Source: Chlorobiota bacterium (GTDB lineage: Bacteria; Bacteroidota; Bacteroidia; Flavobacteriales; Flavobacteriaceae). Taken from it: 27,456 bases of DNA. The notes under the pieces were generated by a model that had not been told where the DNA came from, searched no databases, and worked only from the letters and a program-made list of their open reading frames with translations. This document shows positions 13,532-20,163 of the stretch, piece after piece; positions within the stretch are counted from its first letter, which is position 1; each line of letters starts with the position of its first letter. The stretch spans positions 1 to 27,456 of the forward strand of contig JAADEB010000160.1 in assembly GCA_013153655.1 (NCBI GenBank). Reading direction: 5' to 3'. Both the position numbers and the translations under genes were made by a program.

Positions 13532-14998
13532 TTAATCCGCCACCAAATTCATATTTAATGATATAATATTGGCTTTAAAGCCGGTGGATCTCATATAATG
13601 ATCGAAATCCAGCATAATGCTCTTGATGGCGAGTTTCCAAATTTTATGCGAGGTAAAAATATCGGTATATTTAACACCGAAGCCGGCTTGATGAGCGGAA
13701 AAAGCCGATAAATCGTAATCCGAAGTATAAAACTTTTCGGTGGAAAGGTGTTCTTCATAGGGGGCAAAATAATCGGCGGCGGTTTGGTTGTAGTAACGGT
13801 AGGACGGATAAAGCGTAAATTTTCCGGAAATTTTCAAGGGCAATTCCATTTCCAAAGTATTGGAGTGAATCCCCCAAGTGTCGAAATAATACCTGTAATA
13901 AGTTCTCAAAACGACATATTCATTAATATAATAATGTAACCGGATTCCCACAGGAAATTTAAGCCGGGAAGCGGGCAATTTTTCATAAGCATCGGCCAAT
14001 TGGAAAACACCGGTATTCTTGGGATTTGTATAATAAGCTATATCTTCGGCTTTTCCGATATAATAATTGGGTTTATCGGCAAAATATACACGCTGCATGG
14101 GATTGGCCAACCATCCGGTTTGATAGGTAATATCCGTCATAACGGCCATTTGAGCACGAGGCGATAAGATTTGTGAAAAACTTAAAGAAAGCACATAAGT
14201 ATTGCGGTTCTTATTATTCAAAAATTCATTGACGGCCGGACGCCAGGTATGTGTACTGTTTTTATCGGTGGGAGTTCCGTTTTGATCCAATATGGGAACA
14301 CCGTAAAAAAGGTCCGCATTCAGATCGCCGTCATTTTTTATAAATGTTTTGATTTCTATTGGATATTGAGGATTCCATTTATCCAGGAAAAATTTGGTTC
14401 CCAAACTAATTTCGGTATTTTTCTCATTAAACAGCGCCGTGTAGGACAAATGTCCGCTTTTGGAAAAATAATCGAATTCTTTGGCCACTCCCAGTCCCGC
14501 TCCGTATATCCGGTTGCGGTCACCGGAATAGTGTGTATAGCCTACATTGAAATTTATCCAAACGTCCTTACGTGACGCACCCGAAGAAGCCACCCAAGGC
14601 GATCCCGTAAGCGGAGCATAAACGGATTTGTGAGCGGAAGCCTCCGGACGATTTTTTGCATCGTCATCTTTGTCAAAGGGATTTAAGTTACTCGATGAAG
14701 CCGAAGTATAACCGGAAATGGTAATATCCAAATTCATGATATTGTCCGTGTTAACCGGAATGGCCACTTGAATATTTTGAGCAAAATCATTTAATTCCTC
14801 GTTTCCTATTCCTCCGGTAACGGCGGCATTTTCTCCGTTTTGGCCGTAAACACTCAATAACCAGTGCACTTCGGTGTTGTCCAGCACTTTTTTTCTGAAT
14901 ACGGTGTTTTCGTTCTCATTTTGATTTTGACCGTATAAAACCAACGAAAACACAAAAACAAAGGAAGCCGTAAAAATTTTCATCCTATTCATATCCAT
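13532..14998 (-). CDS. DUF3570 outer-membrane barrel protein
   Basis: A 488-aa exported protein: signal peptide (MKIFTASFVFVFSLVLYGQ) and many amphipathic strands with Tyr-rich turns (YYRYYFDTWGIHSN, YPSYRYYNQTAADYF), consistent with a beta-barrel. Length and the early 'VHWLLSVYGQNGENAAVTGGIG' region followed by Ser/Ala-rich segments fit DUF3570, a family of unknown function. Two segments, YTSASSS near residues 97-103 and SSGASRKD near 138-145, resemble the [ST][SG]A[ST] core of ApbE flavinylation sites but lack the usual Asp three residues earlier. It is last in the cassette thioredoxin-ApbE-DUF4266-DUF3570, 9 bp after DUF4266. ATG at 14983 or 14992 are also possible starts and would begin closer to the signal peptide. 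Confidence 0.82.
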   Translation of the reverse strand: MDMNRMKIFTASFVFVFSLVLYGQNQNENENTVFRKKVLDNTEVHWLLSVYGQNGENAAVTGGIGNEELNDFAQNIQVAIPVNTDNIMNLDITISGYTSASSSNLNPFDKDDDAKNRPEASAHKSVYAPLTGSPWVASSGASRKDVWINFNVGYTHYSGDRNRIYGAGLGVAKEFDYFSKSGHLSYTALFNEKNTEISLGTKFFLDKWNPQYPIEIKTFIKNDGDLNADLFYGVPILDQNGTPTDKNSTHTWRPAVNEFLNNKNRNTYVLSLSFSQILSPRAQMAVMTDITYQTGWLANPMQRVYFADKPNYYIGKAEDIAYYTNPKNTGVFQLADAYEKLPASRLKFPVGIRLHYYINEYVVLRTYYRYYFDTWGIHSNTLEMELPLKISGKFTLYPSYRYYNQTAADYFAPYEEHLSTEKFYTSDYDLSAFSAHQAGFGVKYTDIFTSHKIWKLAIKSIMLDFDHYMRSTGFKANIISLNMNLVAD

Positions 14999-15007
14999 AA
15001 ATTTAAA

Positions 15008-15217
15008 TCAATTACATCCGCAACCTCCACCCGATTTTCCACCGTTGGCACCGGAAGCTCCTTCGCGATATGCCTGAAACGTAGTAACAAACTTTTTAGC
15101 TTTCTCCGGTTGAAGTACCATGTCCGGGTCATTTAAATTCATTTGCTGATATGGTTTTACCGTTTCACATGATACAAGGAGAAAAACCAACATGCTTATT
15201 AAGAGGATTTTTTTCAT
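15008..15217 (-). CDS. DUF4266 small lipoprotein with Gly/Cys tail
   Basis: A 69-aa lipoprotein: signal peptide with lipobox LVSC (Cys17), then the DUF4266 core KPYQQMNLNDPDM near residues 21-33 and a flexible tail YREGASGANGG...GGGCGCN at the very C terminus. The tail with a CGC motif is the family hallmark as I know it; its role is unknown, though it could bind metal or be modified. The start is ATG 15217 (or the adjacent ATG 15220); longer extensions run into apbE. It lies about 10 bp after apbE and 9 bp before the DUF3570 gene, always, as I recall, in the company of these neighbours. Confidence 0.85.
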   Translation of the reverse strand: MKKILLISMLVFLLVSCETVKPYQQMNLNDPDMVLQPEKAKKFVTTFQAYREGASGANGGKSGGGCGCN

Positions 15218-15227
15218 CATTTTAATA

Positions 15228-16226
15228 TTAGTGATATTGTTCTTCCAAACTATTGATTTGTATATGTTCGGAGGTATGCACACCTCCTTTATCGTCCACT
15301 ATAATGGCTTCCACACCGGGTAATTGATTGATCATATTGAGTCCGACATCGATCCCCATAACAAACACCGCCGTTGCCAAAGCATCGGCCAATTCGGCCG
15401 CGGGTGCAAAAACGCTCACACTGATAATTCCCGTTGCAGGATAACCGGTTTTAGGATTAATGATATGGGAATACCTGACTCCGTCAAACACAACATACTT
15501 TTCATAATTACCGGATGTAGCAACGGCTCTATCCGAAACAGGGACCAATGCAAAGGTTTTATACTTGTTCAAAGGATTAACTATGGCCACGGTCCAAGAC
15601 CGGCCGTCGGGCGCTTTACCCCAAGTATTCAAATCACCGGAAGCGTTGATAATACCGGCCTTAACCCCCCTTTTAATCAATAGTTGCTTGGCTCTATCGG
15701 CGGCATAGCCTTTACCTATTCCCCCGAAACCTATTTTCATTCCCTTTTTTTTCAAAAACACGGTCATGTTTTTTTCATCCAAAATGACATTTTGGTATCC
15801 TACCTTTTCAACCGATTGGCGTATGGCTTCGGGCGAAGGCATCCGCTTCATGGTTCCGTCGAAATGCCAAATCCTGTCCATAGAAGCATAGGTAATATCA
15901 AAAGCACCGTCGGTTATGCGCGAAATGGCCAATGAACGCTTTATCAACATAAATAATTCCCTACTGACCTTTACGGGCCGGATGCCTGCATTCCGGTTAA
16001 TCTCGGAAGTTTCGGAATCCGGATCCCATGAGGAAATCAATTTTTCAATCCTCCTTATTTCCACCACCGCCGCATCTATATCCGCAGCCGCTTTAACGCT
16101 GTCCTCTTCCACTACACTTATCTCAAATGCACTTCCCATCAAAATAAGTTGACGCTTATAAACACCGTCTCCGGCTTGCATCAACACAGGCATGAAAAGC
16201 AGGAAATAAAAAGGAAATTTTCTCAT
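15228..16226 (-). CDS. apbE: FAD:protein FMN transferase (ApbE family)
   Basis: Transfers FMN from FAD to a Ser/Thr of target proteins, in the periplasm. The 332-aa protein has an export signal (residues 1-18). Family motifs are in order: MGSAFEI near 30-36, SSWDPDSETSEINRNAG near 65-81, GGIGKGYAAD near 168-177, GIINASGDLNTWG near 191-203, AVATSGNYE near 234-242, SHIINPKTGYPA near 253-264 and ADALATAVFVMG near 280-291 with a metal-binding Asp and Thr. It overlaps the thioredoxin gene by ATGA at 16223-16226, so translation is probably coupled. The obvious target proteins in the cassette (DUF3570, DUF4266) lack a canonical D-x-x-[ST]-G-A-[ST] site, so its target is open. Confidence 0.93.
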   Translation of the reverse strand: MRKFPFYFLLFMPVLMQAGDGVYKRQLILMGSAFEISVVEEDSVKAAADIDAAVVEIRRIEKLISSWDPDSETSEINRNAGIRPVKVSRELFMLIKRSLAISRITDGAFDITYASMDRIWHFDGTMKRMPSPEAIRQSVEKVGYQNVILDEKNMTVFLKKKGMKIGFGGIGKGYAADRAKQLLIKRGVKAGIINASGDLNTWGKAPDGRSWTVAIVNPLNKYKTFALVPVSDRAVATSGNYEKYVVFDGVRYSHIINPKTGYPATGIISVSVFAPAAELADALATAVFVMGIDVGLNMINQLPGVEAIIVDDKGGVHTSEHIQINSLEEQYH

Positions 16227-16657
16227 AACGAATCGAAATAGGCTATGTAATCGGCGGGGGTCTTGTTTTTATCGTATCCCGTTTCCCCCAATACCTTTCC
16301 GTCGGGCGATAAAACCACTATAAGCGGAAAATAACCGTGAGGATTATATTTTGCCGCCAAAGCTTCGTTTTTTCTTCTTTGTTCCGGCGAAAGACGGTTC
16401 TTTTTCTTTCGGGGAAAATCCGCACGAAGCATAACATAATGTTCCTTGGCATATGCCTTAAATTCAGGCGATGTCCAAATGTATCTTTCCAATTTGATGC
16501 AGGGCACACACCAATCCGAACCCGAAAAGACCAAAATAATCTTTTTATTTTCGGCACGGGCTTGCTCCAAAGCCTCATCATAATCATAAACCCATTCCTG
16601 GGCCTGCATGGAAACAAAACCCATAAACATGAAAATCAAAAACATTTTTTTCATCAT
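16223..16657 (-). CDS. Periplasmic thioredoxin-fold protein (CVPC)
   Basis: A 144-aa exported thioredoxin-like protein: signal peptide with cleavage after MQAQ (residue 20) and the redox motif DWCVPCIKLE with Cys50 and Cys53 after the strand IILVFSGS. A cis-Pro region is present in GYFPLIVVLSPDGKVLGETGY. This is the thioredoxin_7/DUF255-like class rather than TlpA (no AhpC/TSA features). An insert rich in Lys/Arg (FPRKKKNRLSPEQRRKNE) lies between the active site and the cis-Pro. It heads the cassette and its stop overlaps the apbE start. A likely job is keeping Cys residues of a neighbour, such as DUF4266, reduced; this is inference. The second ATG at 16654 is equally plausible. Confidence 0.87.
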   Translation of the reverse strand: MMKKMFLIFMFMGFVSMQAQEWVYDYDEALEQARAENKKIILVFSGSDWCVPCIKLERYIWTSPEFKAYAKEHYVMLRADFPRKKKNRLSPEQRRKNEALAAKYNPHGYFPLIVVLSPDGKVLGETGYDKNKTPADYIAYFDSL

Positions 16658-16736
16658 TTAAATTTTTAATCGTTACTAATTGATAAGTTACCCATTTATA
16701 ATGTTGATATAAATAATATGCTTTCTAATTATAATT

Positions 16737-16744
16737 CAAAATTA
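16737..16744 (-). promoter_or_regulatory. Candidate -7 element for the thioredoxin-ApbE-DUF4266-DUF3570 operon
   Basis: Exact TAnnTTTG (TAATTTTG) on the minus strand, about 80 bp upstream of the thioredoxin start, implying a leader of about 70 nt. Confidence 0.4.
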
Positions 16745-16829
16745 CGGCTTTTCGCATTTAATAATTTAGCCTTTTGTAACCTCTTCATCAAAAAGCATTC
16801 CATTTTTCCAGAAAATATGATACTTGTCA

Positions 16830-16837
16830 TAATTTTG
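16830..16837 (+). promoter_or_regulatory. Candidate -7 element for fbaA-accD
   Basis: Exact TAnnTTTG (TAATTTTG), about 180 bp before the fbaA ATG. The nearer TATCTTTA at 16979 differs from consensus only in the last base and would give a shorter leader; which one is used cannot be decided by eye. Confidence 0.3.
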
Positions 16838-17015
16838 CCAAATTAATGAAATTTCGATGCCAATGTATTCGCACATAAAACAAAATATGCTCGACATACA
16901 CCCTCGGAAGAAATATATTTTTATAAAATTTCAGTGAGATTTATATACCAAGCAAAAATGAACAATCCGAAAAATCTTTATCTTTACATCATCAAAAACC
17001 CCAAAATCATCCGCT

Positions 17016-18104
17016 ATGTTCAAACTGAAACCCGGACTCGTTTACGGTAACCAACTCAAAGAACTCTTTGCCTACGCAAAGGAAAAAGAATTCGCCATTC
17101 CGGCCGTAAACGTGGTAGGATCCAACTCCATAAACGCGGCCATGGAAACCGCCATGAAACTACAATCCCCCGTTATCATTCAATTTTCCAACGGAGGTGC
17201 ACACTTCAACGCAGGCAAAGGCCTGGACAACACCAACCAACAAGCGGCCGTTATGGGCGCCGTGGCGGGAGCCATTCATATCCACAAACTGGCCGATCTG
17301 TACGGCGTTCCCGTTATCATCCATACGGACCATGCGGCCAAAAAATTGCTGCCTTGGGTGGACGGCATGATCGAATGGGGCAAAAAATTCTACGAAAAAC
17401 ACGGCAAACCCATGTTTAGTTCCCATATGCTGGACCTTTCGGAAGAGCCGCTGGAAGAAAACATCGAAATCAGCAAAAAATACCTCAAAGAACTCTCGGC
17501 CTTGGAAATGTTCCTGGAAATCGAACTGGGTATTACGGGCGGCGAAGAAGACGGTGTGGACAACACGGGCGTGGACAACAAACTCCTCTACACCCAACCC
17601 GAGGAAGTGGCCTACGCCTACGAAGAATTGAAAAAAATCTCGGACTTCTTTACCATAGCCGCCGCCTTCGGTAATGTGCACGGCGTTTATAAACCCGGTA
17701 ACGTGGTGCTGCGTCCCGAAATCCTGAAAAATTCGCAGGAATACATCCGCCGGAAATTCGGCCTGGACGATCCCAAACCCGTCAATTTCGTATTCCACGG
17801 CGGTTCGGGCTCCGACCTGGAAGACATTCGCAAAGCCATTTCCTACGGTGTGGTGAAAATGAACATCGACACCGACACCCAATACGCCTTCACCAAGGGC
17901 GTGCGCGAATACTTCCGCAAATACTGGGATTATCTCCAAAGCCAAATCGGCAATCCCGAAGGACCCGACAAACCCAACAAAAAATATTACGACCCGCGCA
18001 AGTGGCTCCGCGAAGGCGAAAAATCCTTTGTGGAACGTCTGTCGAAAGCTTTCGAAGATTTACGTAACTTGCCGGAAATTCATCAAATCCGAATCGAAAA
18101 ATAA
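17016..18104 (+). CDS. fbaA: Class II fructose-bisphosphate aldolase
   Basis: Zinc-dependent cleavage and synthesis of fructose 1,6-bisphosphate in glycolysis and gluconeogenesis. At 362 aa it matches the type IIA (E. coli FbaA, about 359 aa) subgroup. Landmarks: AIPAVNVVGSNS near 27-38, IIHTDHAAKK near 101-110 with catalytic Asp105 and zinc-binding His106, ELGITGGEEDGVDN with the zinc/monovalent-ion loop, FGNVHGVYKPG with zinc His, VFHGGSGS with zinc His and phosphate-binding Gly/Ser, and NIDTDTQYAFT. It ends 5 bp before accD, suggesting one operon. I recall fbaA-accD adjacency in other flavobacteria. Confidence 0.97.
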   Translation: MFKLKPGLVYGNQLKELFAYAKEKEFAIPAVNVVGSNSINAAMETAMKLQSPVIIQFSNGGAHFNAGKGLDNTNQQAAVMGAVAGAIHIHKLADLYGVPVIIHTDHAAKKLLPWVDGMIEWGKKFYEKHGKPMFSSHMLDLSEEPLEENIEISKKYLKELSALEMFLEIELGITGGEEDGVDNTGVDNKLLYTQPEEVAYAYEELKKISDFFTIAAAFGNVHGVYKPGNVVLRPEILKNSQEYIRRKFGLDDPKPVNFVFHGGSGSDLEDIRKAISYGVVKMNIDTDTQYAFTKGVREYFRKYWDYLQSQIGNPEGPDKPNKKYYDPRKWLREGEKSFVERLSKAFEDLRNLPEIHQIRIEK

Positions 18105-18109
18105 ACGAT

Positions 18110-18967
18110 ATGTCCTGGTTTAAACGTAAAATCAAAGGGATCCAAACACCCGCCAGCCAAAAGAAAGACATTCCCAAAGGCCTTTGGTACAAAACGCCGA
18201 GCGGCAAAATCATCGAACGCGACGAATTGGTGGAAAACCTCTACGTAAGTCCCGAAGACGATTACCACCTGCGCATCGGCAGCAAGGAATACTTCGAAAT
18301 CATGTTTGACAACAACGAATTCGAAGAACTCTGGCCGGACATGGAATCCAAAGACCCGCTCAAATTCGAAGACCTGAAACCCTACAAGCAACGCCTCAAA
18401 GAAGCCAAGGAAAAAACGGGCCTCAAAGACGCCGTGCGTGTGGGTGTGGGCAAATCCAAAGGACGGGATATGGTCATTGCCGCCATGGATTTCAGCTTTA
18501 TCGGCGGTTCCATGGGTTCGGTGGTGGGCGAAAAAATCATGCGCGCCATGGATTATGCCGCCGAGCATAAAATCCCTTTGCTGGTGATTGCCAAATCGGG
18601 CGGGGCGCGTATGCAGGAAGCGGCCATTTCGCTGATGCAATTGGTCAAAACATCGGCGGCCATCACCCGGATGCAGGATGCCGGCGTTCCTTATATCGCA
18701 CTGCTTACCGATCCCACTACGGGCGGCGTGACGGCTTCCTTTGCCATGCTGGGTGATATCAACATCGCCGAACCCAATGCCTTGATCGGTTTTGCCGGAC
18801 CGCGTGTGATCAAAGAGGCCACGGGCAAGGACCTGCCGGAAGGCTTCCAACGCTCGGAATTTGTGTTGGAACACGGCTTCCTGGATCATATCGTCCACCG
18901 CAAACAGCTGAAAGACAAGGTGAATCTGTATCTGGATTTGATTTTGAACCGTCCGGTAAGGAATTAA
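18110..18967 (+). CDS. accD: Acetyl-CoA carboxylase carboxyltransferase beta subunit, lacking the zinc-finger cysteines
   Basis: Beta half of the carboxyltransferase that makes malonyl-CoA for fatty acid synthesis. The 285-aa protein has the crotonase-type core: GGSMGSVVGEKI, SGGARMQEA, LTDPTTGGVTASFAMLGD, GFAGPRVI and the C-terminal LPEGFQRSEFVLEHGFLDHIV. The N-terminal segment GLWYKTPSGK (residues 24-33) and ENLYVSPEDDYHLRIG (42-57) aligns with the usual Cys4 zinc finger, but all four cysteines are replaced or missing. I remember the same loss in other flavobacterial AccD, so it is a lineage trait rather than a sequencing fault. It follows fbaA by 5 bp and is closed by an intrinsic terminator. 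The alpha subunit is not in the window. Confidence 0.95.
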   Translation: MSWFKRKIKGIQTPASQKKDIPKGLWYKTPSGKIIERDELVENLYVSPEDDYHLRIGSKEYFEIMFDNNEFEELWPDMESKDPLKFEDLKPYKQRLKEAKEKTGLKDAVRVGVGKSKGRDMVIAAMDFSFIGGSMGSVVGEKIMRAMDYAAEHKIPLLVIAKSGGARMQEAAISLMQLVKTSAAITRMQDAGVPYIALLTDPTTGGVTASFAMLGDINIAEPNALIGFAGPRVIKEATGKDLPEGFQRSEFVLEHGFLDHIVHRKQLKDKVNLYLDLILNRPVRN

Positions 18968-18990
18968 CCCCAATATCTATCACATAAAAT

Positions 18991-19023
18991 AATCCGGCTT
19001 TCAGATGAAGGCCGGATTTTTTT
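18991..19023 (+). terminator. Intrinsic terminator after fbaA-accD
   Basis: AATCCGGC (18991-18998) pairs with GCCGGATT (19011-19018) and runs into a nine-base T tract. It is 24 bp past the accD stop. The A-rich left flank could give partial termination for the convergent Spy-like gene as well. Confidence 0.88.
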
Positions 19024-19064
19024 ATGAAGAAAGCTCGGGCTTGTAATCCGAAAAGCTATAACAT

Positions 19065-19709
19065 TCAACGATACATGCCTCTTCCGCCGCCTCCGCGCAT
19101 TCCTCCACCTTTTCGGCTTCCATGTCCCGAACGGTTGTTACGGCTATGCAATTGTGTTTGGTTTTGGCTGCGAATTCTGTTTTTCTTTCGTTGGTATTTC
19201 AACCATTTTTTATATTGTTTCTTATTTAACAATTGCTTCATCTTACGATTCAATTCCTGCTGATGTACCATTACTTCCTTGCGGACGGGAGCCAATTTTA
19301 GCCTTATTTGTTTTCTGACCAATTGCATTCCGGTATCATTGCCTGCTTGATATGAATTGCTACCGGCTTCTTTTGCCATTCTCTTAGCTTCACGAATACG
19401 GTCATGATATTTCAATTCGATATTTCGAACGGCTCTATTGTAATCTTGAAGCAAAGCACTAATTTGCCTTGCTTTTTCTTTGTTTTTGACCCTTAGCTTT
19501 TTTAACACCTTATGCTCATCATAAAGATGTAAAGCCGCCATTTTTCTCACATTAATTCGCATTTTTTGTTGCGAATGAACATTTCCGTGGCCGGAACGGC
19601 TCTGATCCATACGACCTCCTCCGCGCATCTGGGCAATGGCCGTATGGTTAAACGATAGCAACATAACAAAAAACAGTCCGGACAAAATTCTTTTCATGGT
19701 TTTCATCAT
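19065..19709 (-). CDS. Exported basic helical protein, Spy/CpxP-like
   Basis: A 214-aa protein with a signal peptide (cleavage near AIAQ, residue 27), then a very Lys/Arg-rich, helix-forming body with heptad character (EKARQISALLQDYNRAVRN..., QQELNRKMKQLLNKKQYKKWLKYQ). 'LLNKKQYKKWLKY' recalls the LTxxQ helices of the periplasmic chaperone/metal-stress proteins Spy and CpxP and of similar Bacteroidota proteins; I class it so with moderate confidence. The flanks are Gly/Arg/Met/His-rich (MRGGGRMDQSRSGHG at the start, MRGGGGRGMYR at the end), which may bind metal. It starts 27 bp after the cytochrome lipoprotein gene, the last of a probable operon. Confidence 0.55.
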   Translation of the reverse strand: MMKTMKRILSGLFFVMLLSFNHTAIAQMRGGGRMDQSRSGHGNVHSQQKMRINVRKMAALHLYDEHKVLKKLRVKNKEKARQISALLQDYNRAVRNIELKYHDRIREAKRMAKEAGSNSYQAGNDTGMQLVRKQIRLKLAPVRKEVMVHQQELNRKMKQLLNKKQYKKWLKYQRKKNRIRSQNQTQLHSRNNRSGHGSRKGGGMRGGGGRGMYR

Positions 19710-19736
19710 ATTTGATTTTTACGGTTTATATACAGG

Positions 19737-20144
19737 TTAATTATTTTGAGCGCCTTCATTTATCCAATCGCGGATAATGGCTATTTGGGTGGATGAAAGG
19801 CTGTTACCGAGAGGCATATTGCTGCCGTAGGCTCCCGAGCCGTCGATTTTCTTATACAGAATGGAACTTTCGGCATCGCCGGGAACCACCAAAATACCAT
19901 TATAACCCGATGCAGGCTTGTTTACCAGGTTGTTGTAACTATAACCATCGCGCAGGTCCAAATTGCCGGAGGACGGATGACACGACACGCAATAACTGTT
20001 GAAAATGGGTTGCACATGTTGCGAAAAACTGATTTCACCTTCGGGCATGCTACCTTCGGGTTCCACGGGACCCACATCCTTGTAGCATGAAGTCAATGAC
20101 ATCAACACAAACGGTATGATCATCAAGACAATAAATCGTTTCAT
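19737..20144 (-). CDS. Cytochrome c lipoprotein
   Basis: A 135-aa lipoprotein: type II signal peptide with lipobox LTSC (Cys20) followed by a c-type haem site CVSCH at residues 52-56 in HVQPIFNSYCVSCH. That context matches the small cytochrome domain often labelled planctomycete-type cytochrome C (PSCyt1-like). SNMPLG with Met110 offers the distal ligand. VPGDAESSILYKKI and TQIAIIRDWINEGAQNN complete the domain. It probably passes electrons in the periplasm or at a membrane surface. It begins 19 bp after the cytochrome/barrel fusion, which carries a second haem site, so the two may exchange electrons. Confidence 0.85.
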   Translation of the reverse strand: MKRFIVLMIIPFVLMSLTSCYKDVGPVEPEGSMPEGEISFSQHVQPIFNSYCVSCHPSSGNLDLRDGYSYNNLVNKPASGYNGILVVPGDAESSILYKKIDGSGAYGSNMPLGNSLSSTQIAIIRDWINEGAQNN

Positions 20145-20163
20145 ATAACCGGATTTTTAGGTT

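Larger units (their letters stand above)
16658..17015. other. Divergent promoter region between the ApbE cassette and fbaA
   Basis: A 358-bp AT-rich gap without a gene. It contains minus-strand TAATTTTG at 16737-16744 and plus-strand TAATTTTG at 16830-16837, plus a near match TATCTTTA at 16979-16986. I see no strong hairpin or repeat. Confidence 0.5.

Noticed and set aside
16979..16986. TATCTTTA as the definite fbaA promoter
   Set aside because: The last base departs from TAnnTTTG and an exact match lies further upstream, so the choice stays open.
17160..17945. Long minus-strand reading frame opposite fbaA
   Set aside because: Same reason: fbaA is complete and the antisense frame shows no family motif.
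18083..18973. Long minus-strand reading frame opposite accD
   Set aside because: accD is conserved along its whole length; the reverse frame is a by-product of its codon use (many Phe, His and Gln repeats).
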